Below, piece after piece: positions 37,143 to 45,157 of a stretch of DNA of 64,000 bases (positions are counted from its first letter, which is position 1; each line of letters begins with the position of its first letter). A program made the position numbers and the translations under genes. The stretch comes from Vibrio spartinae (GTDB taxonomy: Bacteria; Pseudomonadota; Gammaproteobacteria; Enterobacterales; Vibrionaceae): NCBI RefSeq assembly GCF_024347135.1, contig NZ_AP024908.1, positions 248,001-312,000 of the forward strand, read 5' to 3'. A model generated the notes under the pieces. The model saw only the letters and a program-made list of their open reading frames with translations. It was not told the origin of the DNA and ran no database searches.

Positions 37143-37556
37143 ATGTTATATCCCATTGCAATTGATACCGGCGATAAGGAACATGCTTACGGCGTGACGT
37201 TTCCCGATTTACCCGGATGTTTCTCAGCCGGAGATACCTTGGATGAAGCATTGTTAAACGCAAAAGACGCGGCTGAGTTTTATTTAGAAGATTTGGCTGA
37301 ACACGGTAAATTACCACCGAAAGCGGGTGATCTTTCGACGTGGCAAAAAGACCCGGAATATCTCGGGTGGGCTTGGGCTGTTGTTGATATTGATGTTGAG
37401 CCGTTTTTGGGGAAATCCATTAAGATTAATGCAACGCTCCCGACCCTTTACCTGAAAAAGATCGATGATTTGGTCAAGGTTCATCCAGAGTACAAAAACC
37501 GTTCACATTTCTTACAAATTGCTGCTACGCATGAGTTTGAAAAGCTGGCCGGGTGA
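37143..37556 (+). CDS. hicB: HicB-family antitoxin
   Basis: A 137-aa antitoxin: the N-terminal partial RNase-H-like fold reads YPIAIDTGDKEHAYGVTFPD and LPGCFSAGDTLDEALLNAKD; the C-terminus has a ribbon-helix-helix-like segment (INATLPTLYLKKIDDLVKVH) for autoregulation. TAGGAGCGAACATT precedes the ATG. Confidence 0.93.
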   Translation: MLYPIAIDTGDKEHAYGVTFPDLPGCFSAGDTLDEALLNAKDAAEFYLEDLAEHGKLPPKAGDLSTWQKDPEYLGWAWAVVDIDVEPFLGKSIKINATLPTLYLKKIDDLVKVHPEYKNRSHFLQIAATHEFEKLAG

Positions 37557-37659
37557 GTTATCCGCATATTTGAGTAGAGCGCCGATTGGCGCTTTCGAAG
37601 CGTATTCGGGTGGTGGCAGGGGCGTTGTGTGATCACGGCTATGATGTAGAGACTGAGAT

Positions 37660-37815
37660 CTTTTCCTTATGACGCCTCACTCGCACCAGCCCCTCAACAT
37701 TGCAGCATAAAAAATAAAGTGGTGTGAAGTGCCTCGGGAAAAGGTCGCGATATGGATTCAAACTGATGAAAAGCCATAGACTTTTACGCAGCAGCTCGCC
37801 ACACTGTGGGTATTG
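37660..37815 (+). repeat. Dispersed structured repeat, copy 3
   Basis: Starts at a GAGATCTTTTCCTTATGACGCC variant and includes GTGGTGTGAAGTGCCTCGGG, CGGATTCAAACTG-like sequence (GGATTCAAACTGATGAAAAG), CATAGACTTTTACGCAGCAG and CTCGCCACACTGTGGG. It ends 28 bp before the nucleotidyltransferase-HEPN start. The 5' GGCCGC hairpin is lost. Confidence 0.8.
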
Positions 37816-37843
37816 TTCACTAACTGATTCAAATCATTCAGGT

Positions 37844-38725
37844 ATGAAGACTTCACTCGACCACCTTCCCGAACGTAAACAGCATGAACTTGCGCTGATC
37901 TCGACCATTTTGCGCGATACGCTGGAAGAATACCTCGTTGGTAAGCAGGGGAGTAAAGCCGAGTTTCGGATCCTGAAAATCATTCTGTTCGGCAGCCATG
38001 CCAAAGGTGGTTGGGTGCGGGATATTCCCAACGGCTATGTCAGTGATTACGACATTCTGGTGATCGTCAACAAATCCTCACTGGTGGAAGAAGATCTCAT
38101 CTGGCGCAGGGCGGAAGAGCAGATCGACCGCAAAGTCAAAAGTGCACCGCTGGGTCTGATTGTGCATACCTTGGAAGAGGTCAATGAACAGCTCAGACAG
38201 GGTCACTACTTCTTCAAGGATATTCGCGAAGAGGGCATCGAAATCTTTGCCGCGACGCCGAAAGCGCTGGCCGAGCCGGGGGATCTGACCGATGAAGAAC
38301 GCCATCAAATCGCCCAGAAGCATTATGATTACTGGTTTGAAAGTGCACAGCGATATTATTATGTCTATAGCACTCTACTATCTGAGAAAAAATGGTTAAG
38401 TGAAGCTGCTTTCAATCTTCATCAAGCCGCAGAGCGATTCTTTGCCTGTACCTTACTGGTTCTGACCAACTACCTACCCAAAACCCACAATATCGAAAAG
38501 CTGAAAAAATACTGTGCCGAGCAAGACCTTGCCTTTGCCGATATTTTCCCGATGGACGACAAATTCCACCGCCGCAGCTTCCGCCGCCTGCAACGCGCTT
38601 ACATCGATGCCCGTTACTCGATGCATTACGAAATCACCGAAGAAGAACTGGTGTATCTGCAAGGGGAAGTGGAAAAATTGAAAGCACTGGTGGAGAAGAT
38701 TTGTCTGACGCGGCTTGAGGGGTGA
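37844..38725 (+). CDS. Nucleotidyltransferase (MNT)-HEPN fusion protein
   Basis: A 293-aa protein from ATG 37844; the open frame extends upstream only through repeat copy 3. The N-terminal minimal nucleotidyltransferase shows ILFGSHAKGGWVRD and SDYDILVIVN (GSx-DxD motif). The C-terminal HEPN domain has AAFNLHQAAERFFACTLLVL, KTHNIEKLKKYC and IDARYSMHYEITEEE with an R-x3-H element. When encoded separately such pairs form MNT-HEPN toxin-antitoxin systems in which the MNT modifies the HEPN RNase; the fused form is often placed in defence islands. Role here inferred only. Confidence 0.85.
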   Translation: MKTSLDHLPERKQHELALISTILRDTLEEYLVGKQGSKAEFRILKIILFGSHAKGGWVRDIPNGYVSDYDILVIVNKSSLVEEDLIWRRAEEQIDRKVKSAPLGLIVHTLEEVNEQLRQGHYFFKDIREEGIEIFAATPKALAEPGDLTDEERHQIAQKHYDYWFESAQRYYYVYSTLLSEKKWLSEAAFNLHQAAERFFACTLLVLTNYLPKTHNIEKLKKYCAEQDLAFADIFPMDDKFHRRSFRRLQRAYIDARYSMHYEITEEELVYLQGEVEKLKALVEKICLTRLEG

Positions 38726-39301
38726 TTCCACTTATTCAGCATGCATCGAAAATGATGTGTGCCCCGTATTTTCCTCTTTATCCCCTTATTTTCATCCGCT
38801 AGCCAGATTGTTTTTTTATAGTCGATTCCCCATTTACCGTAGGCATTACAGTGACTCTTTGCTATAAATATATGCAATGAATTGATAAATGTTTATACCC
38901 ACATTTCGTATGCGAAAGAGCGGTAGCGTGGAAAAATGTCATGTTACACCATGAGATGTGAAAGCGGACTCTTTACACCACCCAATAAAGATACGTTTTA
39001 ATGGTTTTTCACGCGTAGTAACGAGCCAGCATCAACTCTTTTAAATTCGTGAGAAACAGGAATGTCATTAATAACTCCAGCACTGTTTTTATGTACAGTT
39101 ATTATCAAATCACAACGTGGATAAATTAGATAGAACAAGTCAGTATTTTGCGATAGATGTTGAAAAAGATCCGACTTTTTTACTACTTGATGGTGAGTTG
39201 TGAGATTTAGTTTAGAAAAAGAATTAAGTTATACAGAAGCATTCTCATAGAGTGGTTCTGTATAAGGAATGTTATGCCTCTGAACGAAATTGGTGAGTTT
39301 A
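38726..39301. other. Gap before the first cassette
   Basis: 575 bp with no credible gene. Near its right end GTTATGC (39271-39277) resembles an integron core site and may mark the left edge of the first cassette. No attI or integrase is visible. Confidence 0.4.
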
Positions 39302-39880
39302 ATGTTTGATGATATTGAAATAATTAAGTTAGTCTTACAATTAGGATCTATTCTTGTTGCCTTCGCAACATTTTATCTCGCTCAAGTTAGAATGGATAAA
39401 AGATTGCAAAATGATATAAAGGCACGATTTGAACATCTTGAAAAACAACAGTCGTTAGCTCGTGAGGAAGCTGCGAACAAGTTGAAAATTGATAAAACGG
39501 AAGAAGCTTATTTTTACTTTCTGCAATCTAAAGAACCTCTTTATGAAGCAATAAACAAGCTAGAAAGACACCCATTCCTTTTCAGGGAAGAAGCTGGAAT
39601 ATTCTTGAAAGAAGTCTTTGAAAGTTCTAGAAAACTGTTTATTAAAGGGGAAGTGATCGTAAAGTTACACTTTAATGGCATTTCTATTCATAATCCCTTC
39701 AATGGTGAAGATTTAGTTGGTTTTATGAGCAGGCGTGAAGACGCAAAAGCTGTTTCAGTCCAAAGAATAGAAGATATAATTCGGATTATATCTTCTATAG
39801 AGTCATCCCTTGCCTATAACATTAGTGGGCAATCACAAAAAATGTTCAATCTTGAAGTATGTAGTGATAAACAGGCATAA
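39302..39880 (+). CDS. Cassette 1: membrane-anchored coiled-coil protein, unknown
   Basis: A 192-aa protein from ATG 39302. One N-terminal hydrophobic helix (~8-27, VLQLGSILVAFATFYLAQ) is followed by a charged helical region (DKRLQNDIKARFEHLEKQQS) and a mixed domain ending SGQSQKMFNLEVC. I do not recognise a family. Its stop lies in the attC R'' core, as usual for Vibrio cassettes. Confidence 0.75.
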   Translation: MFDDIEIIKLVLQLGSILVAFATFYLAQVRMDKRLQNDIKARFEHLEKQQSLAREEAANKLKIDKTEEAYFYFLQSKEPLYEAINKLERHPFLFREEAGIFLKEVFESSRKLFIKGEVIVKLHFNGISIHNPFNGEDLVGFMSRREDAKAVSVQRIEDIIRIISSIESSLAYNISGQSQKMFNLEVCSDKQA

Positions 39881-39970
39881 CAAGACGAAGCAATTGACAA
39901 AATACATGCCACGAATTTTGCTTCACAAAATATAGTGCCAAGTATTTTGCAACTGTTCCTAGCGTTATGT
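39875..39970 (+). repeat. attC site 1
   Basis: GCATAACAAG at the left and GCGTTATGT at the right bound a 96-bp site directly after the cassette 1 ORF. Internal sequence (GAAGCAATTGACAAAA, then GCCACGAATTTTGC) is of the same type as site 8. Confidence 0.75.
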
Positions 39971-39985
39971 CTTTTGGGAGAAAAT

Positions 39986-40459
39986 ATGCAGTTTTACCAA
40001 CCAGATGAATATTTGGCATCTTGTGAAAGCCTCTACCGTAAGTACGAACTTGAGATAGCTGCTTTACTTCCAGACGCAACAATTGAGCATATTGGAGCTT
40101 CTTCTATCCCTAATGCTATATCTAAGGGAGACTTGGACATACTTGTTGGTGTTAACGGTAACGAGTTAGAGGAAGCAGTCAAGTTACTTTCTACTTTAGG
40201 TTTCAATGAAAAATCCAATACGCTAAGAACTCCAGAGCTTTGCATGCTGGAAAATAGCTCAGGTGAAGACGTCGCTTTCCAAGTCGTAGCGAATGGCTCA
40301 GAATTTGACTTCTTTGTGGGGTTTAGGGACAAGCTCCGCGAAAGCCCTGAGTTGGTTCAACAATACAATGAACTCAAAATGTCTTGTGCAGGTTGGTCTC
40401 ACAAAGAGTATCGTCGAAAAAAGTCAGCTTTTATTGAGCGCGTTTTAGGACAGGCATAA
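39986..40459 (+). CDS. Cassette 2: GrpB-like nucleotidyltransferase-fold protein
   Basis: A 157-aa protein. EHIGASSIPNAISKGDLDIL matches the GrpB family core (EHIGSTSVPG... with the catalytic acidic pair), and HKEYRRKKSAFIERVL is the usual helical end. GGGAGAAAAT precedes ATG 39986. GrpB-family proteins are predicted nucleotidyltransferases, frequent in cassettes; substrate unknown. Confidence 0.85.
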   Translation: MQFYQPDEYLASCESLYRKYELEIAALLPDATIEHIGASSIPNAISKGDLDILVGVNGNELEEAVKLLSTLGFNEKSNTLRTPELCMLENSSGEDVAFQVVANGSEFDFFVGFRDKLRESPELVQQYNELKMSCAGWSHKEYRRKKSAFIERVLGQA

Positions 40460-40578
40460 CAAGCGGTTAAGACGGATTCGCAACACTTGGCGGTTTTGGT
40501 TTGATTTGGATTTTGTGTTTACGGTGCAATAGTTGAATGTAGTGGTAGCGTTGCTCATCACTTAAGCGGGCGTTATGT
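40454..40578 (+). repeat. attC site 2 (Vibrio repeat type)
   Basis: A 125-bp site from GCATAACAAGCGGTTAAGACG to CACTTAAGCGGGCGTTATGT. It differs from site 4 at about four positions. It resembles the V. parahaemolyticus/V. vulnificus superintegron repeats. Confidence 0.93.
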
Positions 40579-40617
40579 TTAATTTATGTTTAAGTAGGTA
40601 TAGATAGGAGATATAAA

Positions 40618-41220
40618 TTGAAAAAGGAACTTTTTATTGGAGTTGTCTGCGCAGTATTGGGTAGCTCAGCCACTTTCGGATTTGATGTTTTGAAATCAAA
40701 ATATTTAAAGACAGATGACCCCTTGTCTCAAGGCATAGTTGAATTAACACATATTTCGAAAGAGTTAATTCTTGAGCAAAAATCCTTGAATGAGCGAATT
40801 GCGTCAATATCTAGTAAATCTGATGTTCCTAGTAATATTAAAGTGGAGCTTGGTGATATCGTAAGTCGTGTAAATAATATAGTGCAAACAAGTGCTTATT
40901 TTGAAACAAAATCACGTGATATTGTAGGTATGGCAATTGCAACAAAAAGCCACAACATGAATGCTAGTTTTAATTCTAATGCAGACTTGATTCTATCATA
41001 TGGCCAAGCTGTGACTTTGTGTGGCAATGAAAATACTCTCGGTATAGAGAATGAGTCTGGGAGAAACGCCGTTATATATCTTAATAATACTAAAAGATAT
41101 GCAAGTGTGGGAGCGGAATATACTTTTATGTCCCCTATGGGACCAAGCTTAGTTAGCTATCTTGGAAAGAGTGCGGATCAATATATGTTTAGGCTGGTGT
41201 GTGGCACGGAGGTCAAATAA
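40618..41220 (+). CDS. Cassette 3: membrane-anchored protein, unknown
   Basis: A 200-aa protein starting at TTG 40618, with ATAGGAG 9 bp upstream. An N-terminal hydrophobic segment (FIGVVCAVLGSSATFGFDVL) probably acts as a signal anchor, then a helical region (~40-80) and a C-terminal beta-rich part (YLNNTKRYASVGAEYTFMSP). Not recognised. Confidence 0.7.
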   Translation: MKKELFIGVVCAVLGSSATFGFDVLKSKYLKTDDPLSQGIVELTHISKELILEQKSLNERIASISSKSDVPSNIKVELGDIVSRVNNIVQTSAYFETKSRDIVGMAIATKSHNMNASFNSNADLILSYGQAVTLCGNENTLGIENESGRNAVIYLNNTKRYASVGAEYTFMSPMGPSLVSYLGKSADQYMFRLVCGTEVK

Positions 41221-41332
41221 ACATAACAAGGTCATCAAAATTGACGTCTTTTCCATTGTTTGTTTTGTGGCCTAACCCTACGCTATCGCAAATCGAACAA
41301 CTCCAAGGTCGCAATTTATGGTGGCGTTATGC
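41221..41332 (+). repeat. attC site 3
   Basis: ACATAACAAGGTCATCAAAATTG at the left can pair with CAATTTATGGTGGCGTTATGC at the right (arms given separately), leaving a central region of about 60 bp. Confidence 0.75.
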
Positions 41333-41352
41333 ATCATAGAGTGGAGGAAAAT

Positions 41353-41991
41353 ATGAGCCCAGAAGTTATAAATGGAATATTTGTAGTTCTTGGAGCGTTA
41401 ATTGGTGTCATCGGTACAGCAATTATAATGAAGAAAAATAAATCATTACCTCACTTAACTATCTTTAGTTCTCCTTCTTCACAGCTGTTAGATATCGAAG
41501 ATATGGTTAAGTCTGATATTGAAATTAAATACAAGGGAAAGGTAATACCTGAGTTATTTCATGGCGAAGTTGCTGTTCAGAATACAGGTACTGAGAGCCT
41601 AGAGAACTTAGAAGTTAAGTTGCTTCCAGGTGATGATTCTCCATTGTTTGACGTTAAAGTTTCTACCACAAATTATTATCAAGATGATGGCGCGACTTAT
41701 ATAGAAACAAATGATAGTGGTGAGGTTTCGATTGACATTAGCTATCTCAATCCTAATGATCGTGTCGTTTTCTCTTATAGAAGCTCCGGCAGTACAAAGC
41801 CCGCCGTTGCAAGTCGAAAAATAGGTGTGGGAGTGGAATTTAAGGATGAAGCTGTAAATTGGGTTCCAGACATCTATGCAAAATTGATGTACGAAATTGT
41901 AGAGCAAGTCCCCATTTTACACTGGTATTTGAAACTTGTATTTAAGCCTTACAGACTTTATACAGAGTCAAAGAAGTCAAATGATGCATAA
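41353..41991 (+). CDS. Cassette 4: single-TM protein, unknown
   Basis: A 212-aa protein from ATG 41353 with GGAGGAAA upstream. TM helix ~8-26 (GIFVVLGALIGVIGTAIIM), followed by a beta-rich immunoglobulin-like part (HGEVAVQNTGTESLENLEVK; VSIDISYLNPNDRVVF). Not recognised. Together with cassettes 1, 3 and 7 it makes four membrane proteins of unknown role in one array. Confidence 0.75.
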   Translation: MSPEVINGIFVVLGALIGVIGTAIIMKKNKSLPHLTIFSSPSSQLLDIEDMVKSDIEIKYKGKVIPELFHGEVAVQNTGTESLENLEVKLLPGDDSPLFDVKVSTTNYYQDDGATYIETNDSGEVSIDISYLNPNDRVVFSYRSSGSTKPAVASRKIGVGVEFKDEAVNWVPDIYAKLMYEIVEQVPILHWYLKLVFKPYRLYTESKKSNDA

Positions 41992-42110
41992 CAAGCGGTT
42001 AAGACGGATTCGCAACGCTTGGCGGTTTTGGTTTGATTTGGATTTTGTGTTTACGGTGCAATAGTTGAATGTAGTGGTAGCGTTGCTCACCACTTAAGCG
42101 GGTGTTAGGT
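41986..42110 (+). repeat. attC site 4 (Vibrio repeat type)
   Basis: 125 bp, GCATAACAAGCGGTTAAGACG to CTTAAGCGGGTGTTAGGT; nearly the same as site 2. Confidence 0.93.
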
Positions 42111-42128
42111 GTCTAATGGAGAACAATT

Positions 42129-42599
42129 TTGCAGCAGTTATTTTTTATCGAAAAATCAGTAGCTGGTCGGTGTGGCCCTGACAACTGTATGTGGGACCTT
42201 GATGAGCTACACAATAACAATGTAGTTGCCATTCTATCTGTGAATGACGGTGAAATGGTGCATGTTTCTCTCTTGGATTCATTGGGTATTTCCTACAAAA
42301 ACGTTCCGCTTTCAAGTAATGCACCAGCTCTTGATGGTGATTTGGAGCTTTGCTTAAATTCTCTCCCGCAGATACTCGATTTCATTGCACAGCATGAGCG
42401 CAATGGTGTGGTTGTTATTCACTGTAAATCAGGCAAAGATCGCACTGGGCTAGCTTTGGCCGCATATCTAATGAGGACTAAAAAATTGTTCCCTGTAGAA
42501 GCTATTGACGCAGTTAAACGGGCAAGGAGTATTGCTTTTACTGCGCCAGGTTGGGAAGAATTTTCGCTCAAGGTTCTGAGTGCGTTGAAATACACCTGA
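42129..42599 (+). CDS. Cassette 5: dual-specificity/tyrosine phosphatase-like protein
   Basis: A 156-aa protein from TTG 42129 (GGAGAACAA upstream). The phosphatase P-loop CX5R is VIHCKSGKDRTGLALAAYLM (Cys ~99), and an Asp-containing loop precedes it. It matches the bacterial dual-specificity phosphatase superfamily; substrate (protein, lipid or nucleotide) unknown. All catalytic P-loop residues are present, so it should be active. Confidence 0.88.
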   Translation: MQQLFFIEKSVAGRCGPDNCMWDLDELHNNNVVAILSVNDGEMVHVSLLDSLGISYKNVPLSSNAPALDGDLELCLNSLPQILDFIAQHERNGVVVIHCKSGKDRTGLALAAYLMRTKKLFPVEAIDAVKRARSIAFTAPGWEEFSLKVLSALKYT

Positions 42600-42652
42600 C
42601 AAGAGGCAATGCAGTTGACCGCCTTTAGTGGCAACTGATTGCGGCGTTATGC
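42594..42652 (+). repeat. attC site 5 (short)
   Basis: A 59-bp site: ACCTGACAAGAGGCAATGCAG at the left in two parts, and CTGATTGCGGCGTTATGC at the right; the arms GGCAATGCAGTTG and CAACTGATTGC are complementary. Confidence 0.82.
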
Positions 42653-42674
42653 GTAAAAGCCAGGAGGCAAATTT

Positions 42675-43151
42675 ATGATCACAATTAGAAAAGCGAATAA
42701 AAGTGATGCTCAGGTGATTTACGACTTAAGAAGTCGCGCAATCCATAATCAGTGTTCACAGTATTATTCCGAAGAACAACTTTTATTGTGGACGCAGGGT
42801 GGACTATCTGATCGTTTCATTGAGGATGTTGTTGAAACTTTTTATGTGTCAGAAGTAGATAGTCGGGTTGTTGGTAGCGGTAAGCTCAACACTGAAACAG
42901 GTATGATCGATGCGATATTCGTTGATCCTGATTATTTTGGGATGGGTGCTGCAAAAAAAATGCTCAAGTTTCTAGAGGGTCTGGCTGAGGAAAGCGGTTT
43001 GCAGTTGTTAATGTTAGAGTCAACTATAAATGCAGCGCCTTTCTATCGCTCATGTGGTTTTATTGGAGACAAACTATCTACTTATCACTCACCACGAGGT
43101 ATCAGTTTGGATTGTGTTCCTATGGAAAAACATCTGGATAAATACGCATAA
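42675..43151 (+). CDS. Cassette 6: GNAT-family N-acetyltransferase
   Basis: A 158-aa protein: N-terminal MITIRKANKSDAQVIYDLRS, acetyl-CoA motif A AIFVDPDYFGMGAAKKMLKF and motif B MLESTINAAPFYRSCGFIGD. AGGAGGCAAATTT gives a strong ribosome-binding site. GNAT genes are the commonest known cassette cargo; the substrate is not evident. Confidence 0.92.
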   Translation: MITIRKANKSDAQVIYDLRSRAIHNQCSQYYSEEQLLLWTQGGLSDRFIEDVVETFYVSEVDSRVVGSGKLNTETGMIDAIFVDPDYFGMGAAKKMLKFLEGLAEESGLQLLMLESTINAAPFYRSCGFIGDKLSTYHSPRGISLDCVPMEKHLDKYA

Positions 43152-43273
43152 CAAATGCCTCAAGAGGGACTATCAACGCGTGGCGTTTCCAGTCCCATTG
43201 AGCCGAAGTGGCTATGGCTGTTGTATTTGAGTTTAGTGGTAATGCGTTGCCAGCCCCTTAGGCGGCATTAGGT
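43146..43273 (+). repeat. attC site 6 (V. cholerae VCR type)
   Basis: 128 bp. The sequence TAACAAATGCCTCAAGAGGG, then CAACGCGTGGCGTTTCCAGT and GTTGCCAGCCCCTTAGGCGG follows the V. cholerae repeat closely. The right core is ATTAGGT instead of GTTAGGT. Confidence 0.95.
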
Positions 43274-43289
43274 TTATGGTGAAAATATT

Positions 43290-43745
43290 ATGGTAGATGA
43301 AAGACAAATAAATTTTACAGATAAAAGTGTATCAGAGCAGATGGTTTGGTGGTCATACTCTATGAGAGGCTTTTTATTCTTTTGCTTAGTTATGATATTG
43401 ATTGGTCAGTCACCAATAAAATATTATCTATATTCAGTAGACCCAATTGTATCGAAAACCATTACTTGGACGATAGTTTGTATAGCATTTGGTGCAATTT
43501 CAGTACTTTATAAAATAAATAAAATTAAGCCAGTATTTTTACGTTCCAACAATAGAATAAATACAAAATCTTGGTGTTTATATAATGGTGTTTTATCTGT
43601 TCTATTCTTGATTTTTGCCTTTGCTACCCATATGGCGTCATTTTTATCTATAGAAGCTTGGGTTTATACAAAGCTATTTTTTGGCTTCTCACAGTACATC
43701 ATTATTATCGGAGTTGGTGTTTGGGCTGCATCTACATCTAAGTAA
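43290..43745 (+). CDS. Cassette 7: four-TM membrane protein, unknown
   Basis: A 151-aa protein with four hydrophobic segments (~28-46, 57-78, 97-115, 125-146) and no recognisable motif. Low G+C compared with the flanking chromosome. Confidence 0.75.
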   Translation: MVDERQINFTDKSVSEQMVWWSYSMRGFLFFCLVMILIGQSPIKYYLYSVDPIVSKTITWTIVCIAFGAISVLYKINKIKPVFLRSNNRINTKSWCLYNGVLSVLFLIFAFATHMASFLSIEAWVYTKLFFGFSQYIIIIGVGVWAASTSK

Positions 43746-43806
43746 ATACAAACCAACTATGGCGCATGGCGGTTTAGATAGAGGGAGTCCATATCATTCG
43801 TTAGCT
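43746..43806 (+). repeat. attC site 7 (degenerate)
   Basis: Left ATACAAACCAACTATGGCGC and right CATTCGTTAGCT fit weakly; the left core is altered. Listed because it lies exactly between two cassettes. Confidence 0.45.
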
Positions 43807-43825
43807 GCTTATCGAATCCATATGT

Positions 43826-43892
43826 CCGTTGAACTGTACAGCTAGTTTTTGGGGATTATACTTGTCCTGTTAACTGTACATGTGGAGGTTTT
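43826..43892 (+). promoter_or_regulatory. Toxin-antitoxin operator with two TGTACA palindromes
   Basis: AACTGTACA occurs twice with TGTACA at 43835-43840 and 43875-43880, 40 bp apart, just before the antitoxin start. YefM-type repressors bind TGTACA palindromes, so this is the probable autoregulatory operator. This cassette therefore carries its own promoter. Confidence 0.8.
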
Positions 43893-44144
43893 ATGAAAAT
43901 TGTATCCTTTACGGAAGCGAGAAATAGTTTAAAAGCTGTTCTCGATGGTGTCGTGAATGATGCTGATACAACAGTAATTACTCGTCGTGATGCAGAGGAT
44001 GCAGTCGTCATGTCCTTGGATTACTACAATAGCTTGATGGAAACCGTTCATTTACTTCGTTCTCCAGAAAACGCAGAGCATCTAAATCGTTCGATCGCTC
44101 AATATCGTGCAGGTCAAACAACCCGCTCGATATTTAATGGATGA
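43893..44144 (+). CDS. yefM: Cassette 8: YefM/Phd-family antitoxin
   Basis: An 83-aa antitoxin: MKIVSFTEARNSLKAVLDGV and the VVMSLDYYNSLMETVHLLRS block are diagnostic. The C-terminus (toxin-binding, disordered) overlaps the toxin start by 4 bp. It binds and neutralises the toxin and represses the operon. Confidence 0.95.
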   Translation: MKIVSFTEARNSLKAVLDGVVNDADTTVITRRDAEDAVVMSLDYYNSLMETVHLLRSPENAEHLNRSIAQYRAGQTTRSIFNG

Positions 44145-44410
44145 GTAGTAGCCAGCGATTGCTTTCATGGACTGATGAATCTTGGAATGATCGTTTATAT
44201 TGGCAAATACAAGATAAAAAGACATTGAAGCGTATAAATAAATTAATTAATGATGTAAAACGTTCACCATTTGAAGGTATCGGAAAGCCCGAACCATTAA
44301 AAGAAAATCTAGCCGGCTTTTGGTCACGCCGTATTGACGACACTAACCGATTAGTTTATGCGGTTGATGACCAAGCTATCACAATTATTTCATGTCGTTA
44401 TCATTACTAA
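44141..44410 (+). CDS. yoeB: Cassette 8: YoeB-family mRNA interferase toxin
   Basis: An 89-aa RelE-fold toxin: LLSWTDESWNDRLYWQIQDK, INKLINDVKRSPFEGIGKPE, WSRRIDDTNRLVYAVDD and the terminal SCRYHY (catalytic His/Tyr) match YoeB. It cleaves ribosome-bound mRNA. Such modules stabilise cassette arrays against loss. Confidence 0.95.
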   Translation: MSSSQRLLSWTDESWNDRLYWQIQDKKTLKRINKLINDVKRSPFEGIGKPEPLKENLAGFWSRRIDDTNRLVYAVDDQAITIISCRYHY

Positions 44411-44433
44411 TGAGCCTTTGGTGAAGGGCAGCG

Positions 44434-44527
44434 AACAAATTGAAGCAATTGACAAAAACACCTGTCACGAATTTGGGGACCCAAAATGTAGCGCCAGATA
44501 TTTTTGTAACTATTCTCAGTATTATGA
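44434..44527 (+). repeat. attC site 8 (degenerate)
   Basis: AACAAATTGAAGCAATTGAC and CAGTATTATGA bound a 94-bp segment that aligns along its length with site 1, but both core sites have drifted. Recombination may be poor. Confidence 0.6.
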
Positions 44528-44551
44528 TTTTCCAAGAATGAGAAGGTAATT

Positions 44552-45055
44552 ATGGCAGTTTTAGACATTCTCACGGTGCCGGATCCAAGGCTTAAAGTCA
44601 AAGCGGAAAAGGTACAAGATGTTTCGTTGATACAAACGTTAATCGACGATATGTTAGAAACCTTGTATGCCACCGACAATGGTATCGGCTTGGCTTCAAC
44701 TCAAGTTGGTCGCAAAGAAGCGGTTGTCGTTATCGACCTTTCAGAAAATCGAGACAAACCATTGATTTTGGTTAACCCAGAAGTGGTCAGTGGTTCAGAC
44801 AAAGCATTCGGTCAAGAAGGGTGTTTGTCAGTCCCTGATTACTACGCAGATGTAGAGCGTTTTACTTCAGTTGTCGTGTCTGCTCTCGATCGTGAAGGAA
44901 AGCCCATTAAAATTGAGAGTGATGATTTTCTGGCTATCGTCATGCAGCACGAAATTGATCATTTGTTGGGTAATTTGTTTATTGATTATCTTTCACCACT
45001 GAAGCGTCAAATGGCGATAAAAAAGGTTAAAAAGTACGTTAAAGCGCACTCTTAA
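44552..45055 (+). CDS. def: Cassette 9: peptide deformylase
   Basis: A 167-aa metalloenzyme that removes the formyl group from nascent proteins. All three motifs are intact: motif 1 GIGLASTQVG (GxGxAAxQ with Ser for Ala), motif 2 EGCLSVP (metal Cys) and motif 3 QHEIDHLLG (HEIDH). AGAAGGTAATT precedes the ATG. It would be a second deformylase besides the housekeeping gene expected beside fmt, which is not in this window. Confidence 0.95.
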   Translation: MAVLDILTVPDPRLKVKAEKVQDVSLIQTLIDDMLETLYATDNGIGLASTQVGRKEAVVVIDLSENRDKPLILVNPEVVSGSDKAFGQEGCLSVPDYYADVERFTSVVVSALDREGKPIKIESDDFLAIVMQHEIDHLLGNLFIDYLSPLKRQMAIKKVKKYVKAHS

Positions 45056-45060
45056 GCCGT

Positions 45061-45137
45061 CTATTACAAGGCGTCTCAACCGACCCGCTTCGCCCTAAAA
45101 GAGCGTTGGTCACTGGCGGTCGAGCTTGACGTTATAC
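45061..45137 (+). repeat. attC site 9
   Basis: CTATTACAAGGCGTCTCAAC at the left and GGTCGAGCTTGACGTTATAC at the right, 77 bp. The left core has TTAC instead of TAAC. Confidence 0.7.
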
Positions 45138-45157
45138 ATGAGGAGATAAGTTGTACA

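Noticed and set aside
37724..37843. Longer N-terminus for the MNT-HEPN protein
   Set aside because: The extra 40 codons are translated dispersed-repeat sequence; ATG 37844 begins the protein-like part.
44407..44679. Minus-strand frame over attC site 8 and the deformylase start
   Set aside because: Antisense to a clear deformylase gene; no independent evidence.
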